Translations under genes and position numbers: made by a program
The notes under the pieces: model-generated
Told to the model about the DNA's origin: nothing
Seen by the model: the letters and a program-made list of their open reading frames with translations, nothing else
Database searches by the model: none
Assembly (NCBI GenBank): GCA_012522855.1
Contig: JAAYJQ010000005.1
Location: 1 to 64,000 of the forward strand
Length of the DNA: 64,000 nt
Direction: 5' to 3'
Origin: Bacteroidales bacterium
Lineage (GTDB): Bacteria > Bacteroidota > Bacteroidia > Bacteroidales > UBA932
Shown here: one piece after another, positions 56,361-64,000 of the stretch
Numbering within the stretch: position 1 is the stretch's first letter
Layout of the letters: the number at the start of each line of letters is the position of its first letter

Positions 56361-57764
56361 ATGAATTTCAGAATCATCAAGACCGTCATAGCCCGGGAAT
56401 ATCTTACCCGCGTCAAGAAAAAGTCGTTCCTCATAACCACCTTCCTGGTTCCGATCTTGTTCGCAGGCATCTTCGTGATCATTTTCCTGATCATGGGCAG
56501 CACCAAGGAGCGTTCCCAGAAAGTGGCTGTAGTGGATCAGTCCGGCTTTGTGATGCCCTATCTGGAGAGCACCGACCGGATTACCTACCTGGATTTTTCG
56601 AAGAATGATCCCGATTCGCTCAAGAATCAGCTTGAACAGTTCGGGATGGACGTAATGGTACGGATTTCGCCGCTGGATACCGTGAAGAAGACCGTGTCCG
56701 TGCAGTCCTATTCCAAGGATCCCGTGGGCGTGGATTTTTCCACCGGACTTTCCGACCGCGTCGAGAATGCCGTGGAAGACTACCGTATCCAGCAGTACGG
56801 TATCGAGAACCTGAAGCAGATTATGCAGGATGTGAAATGCGATGTGAAAGTTACGGAATACACAATCGACGAAAAGGGCAACGAATCCATTTCGGAATCC
56901 GGCATCTACATGATGATCTCCCTGTTCCTGGGGATCATCATCTACATGTTCATCGCCATGTTCGGCGGGCAGGTCATGTCGAGCGTGATCGAAGAGAAGA
57001 CCAGCCGGGTGGTGGAGGTGCTGATCTCTTCGGTCAAATCCGTCGACCTGATGTTCGGCAAAATCATCGGTGTCGCATTGGTTGCCCTGACTCAGTTCCT
57101 GATGTGGATCGTGCTGACCGGGTTCTTGCTCGGAGTCGCCGGTTCGGCTTTTGGGAAGGACATGCTCCAGAATTTCACTGCCGGCTCGGAATCCGTGACG
57201 CAGGTGACGGGGATGAGCCCGGAGCAGATGCAGTCCCTCGGGATCCCTTCCGTCCAGGATGCGATGGAGGCCGAGGCGGACACCTCCGCCGCGGCTGCCG
57301 GACAGCCCGACGAACTTACGGTTATCATAAATACCTTGTCGAACGTGCCCTGGGTCAAGCTGATCATCGCATTCTTGATCTACTTCATCCTTGGCTATCT
57401 GCTCTATTCGTCGTTCTTCGCTGCCATCGGATCCACCGTCGAGAACGAGGGGGATGCCCAGCAACTGCTGCTTCCCGTTACGGTCCCGCTGATGATCGCG
57501 TACTTCGTGATCCTCATCGCTTTTCAGAATCCCGACAGCGGACTGGTCGTCTGGTGTTCGATGATCCCGTTCACGTCCCCGATCGTGATGCTGGCGCGGA
57601 TTCCGTACGGGGTGCCCGACTGGCAGCTGATCTTGTCGATCCTTCTGCTCTTCTTGACTTTCCTTGCCTGCGCCTGGCTGTCCGCCAAGATCTACAGGGC
57701 CGGGATCTTGATGTTCGGCAAGAAGACTACGTTCAAGGATCTTTGGAAATGGTTAAAACAGTGA
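56361..57764 (+). CDS. ABC-2 family permease, NatB-like
   Basis: 467 residues. A first helix (about 22-45, SFLITTFLVPILFAGIFVIIF) is followed by a large extracytoplasmic loop (about 50-185) and five or six helices from 190 to 440. Pairs with the upstream ATPase. NatAB exports sodium in Bacillus; the substrate here may differ. A Ser/Glu-rich loop lies near 285-315 (MEAEADTSAAAAGQPDE). One base separates it from the nucleotidase fragment gene. Confidence 0.85.
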   Translation: MNFRIIKTVIAREYLTRVKKKSFLITTFLVPILFAGIFVIIFLIMGSTKERSQKVAVVDQSGFVMPYLESTDRITYLDFSKNDPDSLKNQLEQFGMDVMVRISPLDTVKKTVSVQSYSKDPVGVDFSTGLSDRVENAVEDYRIQQYGIENLKQIMQDVKCDVKVTEYTIDEKGNESISESGIYMMISLFLGIIIYMFIAMFGGQVMSSVIEEKTSRVVEVLISSVKSVDLMFGKIIGVALVALTQFLMWIVLTGFLLGVAGSAFGKDMLQNFTAGSESVTQVTGMSPEQMQSLGIPSVQDAMEAEADTSAAAAGQPDELTVIINTLSNVPWVKLIIAFLIYFILGYLLYSSFFAAIGSTVENEGDAQQLLLPVTVPLMIAYFVILIAFQNPDSGLVVWCSMIPFTSPIVMLARIPYGVPDWQLILSILLLFLTFLACAWLSAKIYRAGILMFGKKTTFKDLWKWLKQ

Positions 57765-57765
57765 T

Positions 57766-58611
57766 ATGAAAAAGATTTTGATTGTATTGCTGCTGTTTGC
57801 GGGAAGCTGGAGAACCTCCGCGCAGACACGGCAGGTTTCTTGGCAACTCGATGCCATCGACGGTTCCCGGACAGGCTGCGTTTCTTCCACCGCTTCCAAC
57901 ATCGCCGAAGCAATGGGAACGATGAAGGGTTGCGCGTATCTTGCCCCGAACGGGAAAGTATTCCGCGGAGGTCTGACGCCGAAGGTGGCGCGGATTCTGC
58001 TCGCCGCTCAGCCGGCGATGGCGCGTGTCAAGGAGGTGATCGGATATTCACCGGTCGAAATGGTTAAGGAATATCCCGAATGCGCCCTATGGAACTGGTT
58101 CGTGGACGAAATCATGCGGGCTACCGCCGACAGCACCGGCAAACAGGTGGATATCGGGATTGTCAATACAGGGGGAGTCCGCGTCGACATGCCTGAAGGA
58201 GACATCCTGCTGGATGACATCATGTCCATGTTCCCGTTCAAGAACAGCCTTTGCTACGTGGCGCTCCGGGGACGGGACGTACGCGCTGTCCTGGAACAAA
58301 TGGCCGCTTCCACCTTCCAGGCGCTGGGAGGCGTGAAGGTGGTCGCGCAGGCCGGCGAACTGGTTTCCGTGACGGTGGGGGAGGAGCCCCTGGACGACGA
58401 CAGACTTTACGGGGTCGCCACGATTTCATTCCTGCTGCATGGCGGCGACGGCTATTCGCTGGCCGAACCTGCCGAAGAAGTGATCCGGTGCAACGGTGTC
58501 ATCTTCGACACCATGGTCGCCCATGTCCGGAACTTGACCGCGGAGGGGAAACCGGTCGAATACCATACGGACGGACGTCTGCGAATCCTCGGGGAGGGGG
58601 AAACGTTATGA
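57766..58611 (+). CDS. Exported 5'-nucleotidase C-terminal-domain protein
   Basis: 281 residues with signal peptide (ILIVLLLFAGSWRTSA). The domain normally sits at the C-terminus of UshA-type enzymes and binds the nucleotide: NTGGVRVDMPEGDI and FLLHGGDGYS are its signatures. Here it is a separate protein encoded before its presumed catalytic partner. The stop overlaps the next start by 4 bases (ATGA). It would need to pair with the next gene product in the periplasm. Confidence 0.88.
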   Translation: MKKILIVLLLFAGSWRTSAQTRQVSWQLDAIDGSRTGCVSSTASNIAEAMGTMKGCAYLAPNGKVFRGGLTPKVARILLAAQPAMARVKEVIGYSPVEMVKEYPECALWNWFVDEIMRATADSTGKQVDIGIVNTGGVRVDMPEGDILLDDIMSMFPFKNSLCYVALRGRDVRAVLEQMAASTFQALGGVKVVAQAGELVSVTVGEEPLDDDRLYGVATISFLLHGGDGYSLAEPAEEVIRCNGVIFDTMVAHVRNLTAEGKPVEYHTDGRLRILGEGETL

Positions 58612-59432
58612 AAAAACTGTTCTTGGGAATCTGTTTGCTGGCGGCAATCGCTTCCTTCGATGCAGCGGCTCAGAAACGGCTGACCATCATCCATACCAAC
58701 GACACCCACAGCCACGTAGAGCCGATTCGAAGCGGGACGGACGCGGGGATGGGAGGCGTGATCGAGCAGGCTGCCTACCTGGACAGCGTGCGCCGCGTCG
58801 ACGGAAAGCGGAATGTTCTCCTGCTGCACGCGGGAGATTTCAGCCAGGGTACTTCCTATTTTACGATTCTCAAAGGGGACCTGGAAATCGATCTGCTCAA
58901 CGCGATGAAGTTCGACTGCGTCTCCTTGGGCAACCACGAATTTGACAACGGACTGGATGAACTGGGGCGGAGGCTTTCCTGGCTGAAATGCCCGGTCGTC
59001 TGCGCCAATTACGATTTCTCCTCTATCGAAGCGGGCAAGTACATCCGGCCGTATGTGATTCTGCGCAAAGCCGGGATGAAGATCGGTATCGTGGGGCTGC
59101 TGACCGACCTCTCCACCTTCGTGGACCGGTCCATCTCCGAGGAAATACCCTCCCTGGACATCGTTCAGACCGCGAACCGCTGGGCGTCCTATTTGAAAAA
59201 CGAAAAACGCTGCGACCTGGTGATCGCGCTTACGCACCTCGGATTTGAGGGTGTGGGTTTCACGGATCCCATGCTGGTTCGCGCGACTCGCGATATCGAT
59301 CTCGTCGTCGGCGGACATTCCCACACCTTTATGGAGGAAATGGAGTACGAGTACAACTTGGACGGGAAGCCGGTTCCCATCTTGCAGGACGGCAACTGGG
59401 GGCTCTTCCTCGGCAACTTCAAGATCCAGTGA
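58608..59432 (+). CDS. Exported metallophosphatase (5'-nucleotidase N-terminal domain)
   Basis: 274 residues with signal peptide (LFLGICLLAAIASFDAAA). The dinuclear-metal domain is complete: HTNDTHSHVEP, HAGDFSQGT, SLGNHEFDNG, ALTHLGFEG and GHSHTFME. It ends where the linker to the nucleotide-binding domain would begin in UshA. The true start is the ATG at 58608; the open frame continues upstream to 58251 only as a shadow of the preceding gene. It converges with the sulfatase-fold gene (1-base gap). Confidence 0.9.
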   Translation: MKKLFLGICLLAAIASFDAAAQKRLTIIHTNDTHSHVEPIRSGTDAGMGGVIEQAAYLDSVRRVDGKRNVLLLHAGDFSQGTSYFTILKGDLEIDLLNAMKFDCVSLGNHEFDNGLDELGRRLSWLKCPVVCANYDFSSIEAGKYIRPYVILRKAGMKIGIVGLLTDLSTFVDRSISEEIPSLDIVQTANRWASYLKNEKRCDLVIALTHLGFEGVGFTDPMLVRATRDIDLVVGGHSHTFMEEMEYEYNLDGKPVPILQDGNWGLFLGNFKIQ

Positions 59433-59433
59433 T

Positions 59434-61521
59434 TCAATAGCCTAGATTGACGCTCTGATAGAACACCTGCGCTTCCCGCACCAACGGGAGCGCGGGTGTT
59501 TCCATTTCCGTTTCCGTGTGGGTCCCGTCCGGATTTTCCGTTACCCGGAACTGCCGGATCCGCTCTACCGGCGAGAGTACGGTCAGCACTCCGTCGGCAT
59601 AGTAGCCGAGATCCTGGTAGGTGGCCATAAAGGCCCGCTCTCGATAGTCCGGATCCAGAATGTTCCGGCCGTAGAAGCGGCTGTCATACGAGAAGTGAAG
59701 CATGGAAAACAAGGTCGGCATCAGATCGATCTGCGAGCAGACTTTATCGATCCTGCCCGGAGCGATGAAGCCCGGCGCGTAGACGATGGCGGGAATATGA
59801 TAGCGTTCCACCGAAATGTCGGTCTCCCCGGCGCTGGAGGCGCAATGGTTCGCCACCACCACGAAAACGGTTTCGCGGAACCAGCTTTTTTGGGAGGCTT
59901 CCGCAAGAAATTTCCCGATGGCATAGTCGGTGTACTTCACAGCAGCTTCCCGGGACATCTTGTCTCCGGAATAGGTGATCCGCCCTTCCGGGTAGGTGTA
60001 CGGCCGGTTGTTGCTGATGGTCAAGATCAAGGCATGGAAGAGTTGCTCGTTCCGTGCTTTCCAGTCGAAAGCGTTCAGGGCGACCCGGTAGGTGTCCTCG
60101 TCGCAGGCGCCCCGGATGTTCGAGAAGATGATGTCCTTCTTCGGATAGGTTCCCTTGTCCAGAACCTCGTAGCCGTTGCCGCTGAAGTAGGTCTTCATGT
60201 TGTCGAAATGACTGTCGCCTCCGTAGAGGATGAGGTTGGAATAGCCGAATTCCCGCAGGATCTTGCCGGTTGAAAACAGATCTGTGTTGTCCGGTCGCTT
60301 GATGATGCTCTCACCGGCGCTCGGAGGCAGACAGAGGGTAAGCGCCTCCAGTCCGCGTGCGCTCCGGTTTCCGGCGGCGTACATCCGGTCAAAGACCAGA
60401 CTCTTCTGCATGAGGGTATCCAGGTTGGGGGTGATGCCCCGGGTGTTGCCGTATTCAGAAAGGAAATCCGCGCTCAGGCTTTCGACGGCGATGAGCACGA
60501 TGTTTTTCTTGACCGGGGGAAGGCTGTCCCGGATCGCCCGGATCCCGTTGCCGTCCTCGCCGCAGAGAAGGCGTTTCCGCGCGCGCGTTTCTTCTTCCGG
60601 CAGCATCGCGTAGAACTGCTCGTAGGGAAGCGTGCTGCTGCTGTAGGCTTCCAGGAAGTTCCAGCAGCCGTTGCACTGGAGTTCCGTGGCGAAGGTGTTC
60701 TCGCTCTGCAGATGACGGTAGCTGAAATGCAACCAGTAGAGGCTGGCGGTGAAGCAGGAGGCATAGATCAGGAAGGTGACCAGGAAGGCGGGCAGTCCCC
60801 GGTTGTCAGCCTGGCTGATGTCGTATGTCCGAAACATCCGCCAACTGACTATGACCGCTATCAACAGCACGCCGGCGAACATAGGCAGGATGGGATGGGA
60901 TTTCAGGATGTTTCCGATTGCCTCATTGGTGTACACCAGATAGTTCACCGCGATAAAGTTGTATCGGGCTCCGAACTCGTACCAGAAGAAACATTCGGAA
61001 AGGGCGTTCAGTATGATCAGGAACACGTACAGAAGCATTACGAAAATCAGTCCCGCCTTTCTCCAGCCACTCCGGATGCCCGGGAAGAGTACCCGCGACA
61101 AAAACCCCGACAGCAGGAGGGAGAAGATAATTTTGGCCGCTGATGAGCCTGCGGATCCATATTGAGCGAAAATATTGCCGGGCACGAAGGAATAGATCGT
61201 CAGCGCCCCAAGCATTCCTAGAATCAGGTAGGAGGGAATCCTGTTGTATTTCGCATCGTTGAGCAGCGCATGCAGCAGAAAGGCGGGAGCCAGCGCAAAT
61301 ACCGCGAATGCCGCGTCGTTGAGGAATCCCAATCCGAAGATCTTCAACCATTCGACGGATGTGAACGCGATGACCGTCGGCGGGATGAAGAGGAGGACGA
61401 TTCTCGTGACGAGCCCTACGACGACCGCCAGCGCGACGAACTTCGTGGAGAAGAAACGGAACCAGTCGTGAACGATGCGGGTCCCGTCTATGCTCCCGGT
61501 AGAGTAACGGCTCATATTCAT
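59434..61521 (-). CDS. LtaS/phosphoethanolamine-transferase-like membrane sulfatase-fold enzyme
   Basis: 695 residues. Five N-terminal helices occupy about 25-265, then an extracytoplasmic alkaline-phosphatase/sulfatase-fold domain: IVLIAVESLSADFLSEYG, GITPNLDTLMQKS, VFDRMYAAGNRSARGLEAL, and VVANHCASS. The site expected to hold the nucleophile threonine in LtaS appears as NRSARG, so a serine may take its place. Bacteroidota have no lipoteichoic acid; such enzymes may transfer phosphoethanolamine or phosphoglycerol to glycans or lipid A. Substrate unknown. Promoter TAACTTTG at 61548-61541. Confidence 0.82.
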   Translation of the reverse strand: MNMSRYSTGSIDGTRIVHDWFRFFSTKFVALAVVVGLVTRIVLLFIPPTVIAFTSVEWLKIFGLGFLNDAAFAVFALAPAFLLHALLNDAKYNRIPSYLILGMLGALTIYSFVPGNIFAQYGSAGSSAAKIIFSLLLSGFLSRVLFPGIRSGWRKAGLIFVMLLYVFLIILNALSECFFWYEFGARYNFIAVNYLVYTNEAIGNILKSHPILPMFAGVLLIAVIVSWRMFRTYDISQADNRGLPAFLVTFLIYASCFTASLYWLHFSYRHLQSENTFATELQCNGCWNFLEAYSSSTLPYEQFYAMLPEEETRARKRLLCGEDGNGIRAIRDSLPPVKKNIVLIAVESLSADFLSEYGNTRGITPNLDTLMQKSLVFDRMYAAGNRSARGLEALTLCLPPSAGESIIKRPDNTDLFSTGKILREFGYSNLILYGGDSHFDNMKTYFSGNGYEVLDKGTYPKKDIIFSNIRGACDEDTYRVALNAFDWKARNEQLFHALILTISNNRPYTYPEGRITYSGDKMSREAAVKYTDYAIGKFLAEASQKSWFRETVFVVVANHCASSAGETDISVERYHIPAIVYAPGFIAPGRIDKVCSQIDLMPTLFSMLHFSYDSRFYGRNILDPDYRERAFMATYQDLGYYADGVLTVLSPVERIRQFRVTENPDGTHTETEMETPALPLVREAQVFYQSVNLGY

Positions 61522-61540
61522 GAAATGATGATACTTGCAT

Positions 61541-61548
61541 CAAAGTTA
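61541..61548 (-). promoter_or_regulatory. Predicted -7 box (TAACTTTG) of the sulfatase-fold gene
   Basis: TAnnTTTG match on the minus strand, 19 bases upstream of the ATG, back to back with the GH2 promoter. Confidence 0.45.
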
Positions 61549-61569
61549 CGGATTTCCCGCGATTATTGC

Positions 61570-61577
61570 TAAATTTG
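61570..61577 (+). promoter_or_regulatory. Predicted -7 box (TAAATTTG) of the GH2 gene
   Basis: TAnnTTTG match 27 bases upstream of the ATG at 61605. Confidence 0.5.
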
Positions 61578-61604
61578 TCAAATTTGACAACGATTCAAGG
61601 CAAG

Positions 61605-63716
61605 ATGAATAAACAGTTTTTCCTCGCCCTCCTTGCGGCGATCCTGGTTCCCGTTTTCCCCGCCGTGGCGCAGATCCGCGGTTACCGTCAGATAGAACTC
61701 AAGCAATGGGAGTTCAGCAAAGACAGTACGGCTTGGCAGGAGGTTACGATCCCGCACTCCTGGAATGCTGTAGACGGACACTCCAGCAAATACTACCGCG
61801 GAAAGGCCTTTTACCGTTGCTACTTCAGAGTCAACGATACCGCGAAGCCGCGCTTCCTCCTGTTCGAAGGAGCCGCCCAGTCCGCTGTCGTCACGGTGAA
61901 CGGGATTCAACTGGGAGCCCACCGGGGCGGCTACACGGCGTTCCCGGTCGCCATCACCGAGGCCTTGAACCGCGGCATAAATGTCGTCGAGGTTACTTGC
62001 GACAACCGGGAGGACGTTGATATGATTCCGGTTACCTCCGATTTCAACAAGAACGGCGGGCTGCACAACCCGGTCTGGCTGCTCGAGATGGAAGACGTCT
62101 ATCTCTCTCCCAAGGCTTACGGGATGTATCGTTTGCGCTGCGAGACGCCCCTCGTGACGCCGAAGAAAGTCCAGACCCTTGTCAAGTTCAAGATTGTGAA
62201 CGATGGCAACCGGGATGACGAAATCAAGGTTCGGGTGCAGCTGCTGACCGCGGACGGAGTACTGGGCTATCAAGCGGATCGGGAAGTGGAGGTGCGTGCT
62301 TTTTCGGACTATGACTTTTCGCATGAATTCCTCCTTTCGGGCGTACATCTGTGGGACGGCGTCAAGGATCCCTACCTGTACACCCTCCGCGTCGAACTGT
62401 TCCGCGGAAAACGTATGGTGGACATCGCCGAAACGAAGATCGGCTACCGGTCCATGGAGATGGATCCCGAGCGCGGCTTTCTCCTCAACGGCCGGCCCTA
62501 TCCGCTCCGCGGGGTCAATATGCACCAGGACATGGACGGAAAGGCCTCCGCGCTGACCTTGTCCGATTACCGCCGCGACTATGCGATCGTCAAGGAATTG
62601 GGGGCCAATTTCTTGCGGCTCGCGCATTATCCCCACAACGACTTCGCCTTCTGCCTCTGCGATTCCCTCGGTCTCATTGTGCAGACCGAGATCCCCTGGG
62701 TGAACGTGTGCGGGGTCGATGCTCGGCAGATTTATTTCAACAACATCCACGAACAGATGCGGGAGATGATCTCCAACCTGTACAACCATCCCTCCATCGG
62801 TTTCTGGGGTATGTGGAATGAACTGGACTCCTGGGGTAATCAGCCCGGCTCCCTGCAAGGCGAACTCGATGCCGCGCGGGTTGTTTCCGAGACGGCAAAA
62901 CTCTACGCTTACGCCAAGCAGCTGGACCCGGGACGCTTCGTCGGGCTGACCGATGATTCCGAATTTCAGCGAGACGGCTACACCGCCTTGAAGGCGGACT
63001 ATTATTCCCAGAACCGGTACCACGGCTGGTATTACGATGTGGACAACTTCGAGAAGTTCACGGAAGCCATGGAACGGATTCACAAGCAGATGGGCGTGAC
63101 CAACGTCGGAGAATACGGAGTCGGCATCAATCCATTCTGCCACTACTGGGACCGTTCCCGGGTCAAGCGGGATCTCGAAGACGATACGATTCATTCCGAG
63201 GAATACGGCAACCTCTTCCACGAGTCCTACGTCCGCCAGATCCAGCGGATGCCCTGGCTCAATTTCACCGCGGTCTGGATACTCTTCGATTTCCCGGTGG
63301 CCAACCGCCAGGAAGGCTGGATGGACTCGGACAACGGGGAGGTGTTCGTGCCGAACGAGGCGCGGAAATATATGAACGACAAAGGATTGGTGACCCGTGA
63401 CCGGCTCACGCGCAAAGACCCGTTCTACTTGTACAAGTCACTTTGGAACACCGGCGAGACCACGGTCTACATCACAGGTAGGCGTCTCCGCTACTATCCC
63501 GTCGGGCAGGATCTGATCATCAAGGTGTACAGCAACGCCAAGAGTCTGACGCTCTATCAGAACGACAAGCAGGTGGCCCGGAAAACCTCCTCCGGGGAAT
63601 CGACCGGCGTTATCTGGGAGTTTCCCGCAGTGCGTCTGAAGACCGATCAGGATACCTTCAAGGTCGTTTCCGACAAGGGTATGACCGACTCGGTTACCCT
63701 TTCGCGCCTGCGCTGA
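61605..63716 (+). CDS. Glycoside hydrolase family 2 (beta-galactosidase-like)
   Basis: 703 residues from the ATG at 61605, starting a signal peptide (QFFLALLAAILVPVFPAVA). Order: jelly-roll sugar-binding domain, immunoglobulin-like domain, then a TIM barrel with LRGVNMHQDMDG, LRLAHYPHNDFAF, acid/base E406 in WGMWNELDSWG and nucleophile E503 in GEYGVG, and a C-terminal beta domain (YSNAKSLTLYQNDKQV). Periplasmic or surface beta-galactosidase, beta-glucuronidase or related activity; specificity unresolved. It lies outside any SusCD cluster. Its last 23 bases overlap the end of the convergent permease gene. Confidence 0.92.
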   Translation: MNKQFFLALLAAILVPVFPAVAQIRGYRQIELKQWEFSKDSTAWQEVTIPHSWNAVDGHSSKYYRGKAFYRCYFRVNDTAKPRFLLFEGAAQSAVVTVNGIQLGAHRGGYTAFPVAITEALNRGINVVEVTCDNREDVDMIPVTSDFNKNGGLHNPVWLLEMEDVYLSPKAYGMYRLRCETPLVTPKKVQTLVKFKIVNDGNRDDEIKVRVQLLTADGVLGYQADREVEVRAFSDYDFSHEFLLSGVHLWDGVKDPYLYTLRVELFRGKRMVDIAETKIGYRSMEMDPERGFLLNGRPYPLRGVNMHQDMDGKASALTLSDYRRDYAIVKELGANFLRLAHYPHNDFAFCLCDSLGLIVQTEIPWVNVCGVDARQIYFNNIHEQMREMISNLYNHPSIGFWGMWNELDSWGNQPGSLQGELDAARVVSETAKLYAYAKQLDPGRFVGLTDDSEFQRDGYTALKADYYSQNRYHGWYYDVDNFEKFTEAMERIHKQMGVTNVGEYGVGINPFCHYWDRSRVKRDLEDDTIHSEEYGNLFHESYVRQIQRMPWLNFTAVWILFDFPVANRQEGWMDSDNGEVFVPNEARKYMNDKGLVTRDRLTRKDPFYLYKSLWNTGETTVYITGRRLRYYPVGQDLIIKVYSNAKSLTLYQNDKQVARKTSSGESTGVIWEFPAVRLKTDQDTFKVVSDKGMTDSVTLSRLR

Positions 63717-64000
63717 GGCTCCGCTGCACCGGAACTCGTGCGATGAGGTAGCCGATGAGGGCAACGCCGAGGATGGTCAGAAGAATGTCTCCGGCCTGCA
63801 GGATGACCGGGTAAGCGGACACCAGGAAGTTGCCGGGCATCTTGATGAAGCCGAACCGCTGTTGCAGCAGGGCGAAACCGATGCCGATGATGAGTCCCGT
63901 CGCGAGTCCGAGCAGCGAAATCAGCCATCCTTCCAACGTGAATATTTTCCGGACGAGGGAATCTGTCGCGCCCAGGCTGCGATACGTTTCGATGTCGTTC
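63694..64000 (-). CDS. FtsX/LolE-like ABC permease, C-terminal part (cut by window edge)
   Basis: Only the last 101 residues are present. The frame continues past the window edge, with the motif ETYRSLGATDSLVRKIF followed by LEGWLISLLGLATGLIIGIG and a final helix near the end (ILLTILGVALIGYLIA). This pattern (RSLGA before the loop, then two terminal helices) is that of MacB/LolE/FtsX permeases. The open frame in the window at 63936-63694 is an internal fragment, not the real start. Substrate cannot be judged. Confidence 0.8.
   Translation of the reverse strand, partial: NDIETYRSLGATDSLVRKIFTLEGWLISLLGLATGLIIGIGFALLQQRFGFIKMPGNFLVSAYPVILQAGDILLTILGVALIGYLIARVPVQRSLSAGAKG

Overview
The window is a piece of a Bacteroidota chromosome, most likely order Bacteroidales. 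The evidence is a SusC/SusD pair with a hybrid two-component regulator, many promoters with the TAnnTTTG -7 box of this phylum, mostly weak or absent Shine-Dalgarno sequences, a tmRNA whose tag ends in YALAA, and a conserved alpha-oxoamine synthase next to a short-chain reductase. No rRNA is present. One tRNA (Val, anticodon TAC) and one tmRNA are, and neither encodes its CCA end; a CCA-adding enzyme gene lies 1.5 kb away.

Layout. 0.1-10 kb: PLP aminotransferase, a PhoB/PhoR-like two-component pair converging on a Pit-type phosphate transporter, phosphoglycerate mutase, a CvrA-type cation/proton antiporter, and a more AT-rich DASS/SLC13 transporter. 10-16.4 kb: nth and ftsE on the minus strand, divergent from a large TPR protein and an outer-membrane barrel protein. 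16.4-26 kb: gyrB, an oxoamine synthase and SDR pair (sphingolipid or sulfonolipid type), an HD-domain 7TM phosphodiesterase, trigger factor, clpP and clpX. 26-34.8 kb: dipeptidase, pyrF, metallophosphoesterase, Nudix hydrolase, a RAYT transposase bracketed by REP palindromes, an AlkD-like glycosylase, an exported flavin-binding-like lipoprotein, a HAD phosphatase and ettA. 35-40 kb: tmRNA, tRNA-Val, tcdA, an HsdR-N-domain protein with an expanded His-rich tandem repeat, cca, a tyrosine recombinase and hpf.

40.1-54.3 kb is the most distinctive part: a lower-GC polysaccharide-utilisation-type island (hybrid two-component sensor, broken susC, intact susC and susD, an unassigned secreted protein, and a TonB-receptor-like barrel). 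It sits between hpf and holA and is bracketed by two imperfect direct copies (about 73 bp) of an intergenic module made of a terminator followed by a promoter. The left copy follows hpf and leaves its promoter orphaned; the right copy still drives holA. This looks like an acquired island inserted between two housekeeping genes with duplication of their shared spacer. 54.3-64 kb returns to backbone: holA, a NatAB-type ABC exporter, a two-gene 5'-nucleotidase, an LtaS-like sulfatase-fold enzyme, a GH2 glycosidase, and the end of an FtsX-like permease cut by the window edge.

Functional links: tmRNA tags are normally degraded by ClpXP, and clpP/clpX are here. The cca gene completes the CCA-less RNAs. 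PhoBR-like genes adjoin the phosphate transporter. The island regulator probably senses the glycan whose uptake the SusCD pair mediates. All functional statements come from reading motifs by eye; no database search was possible.
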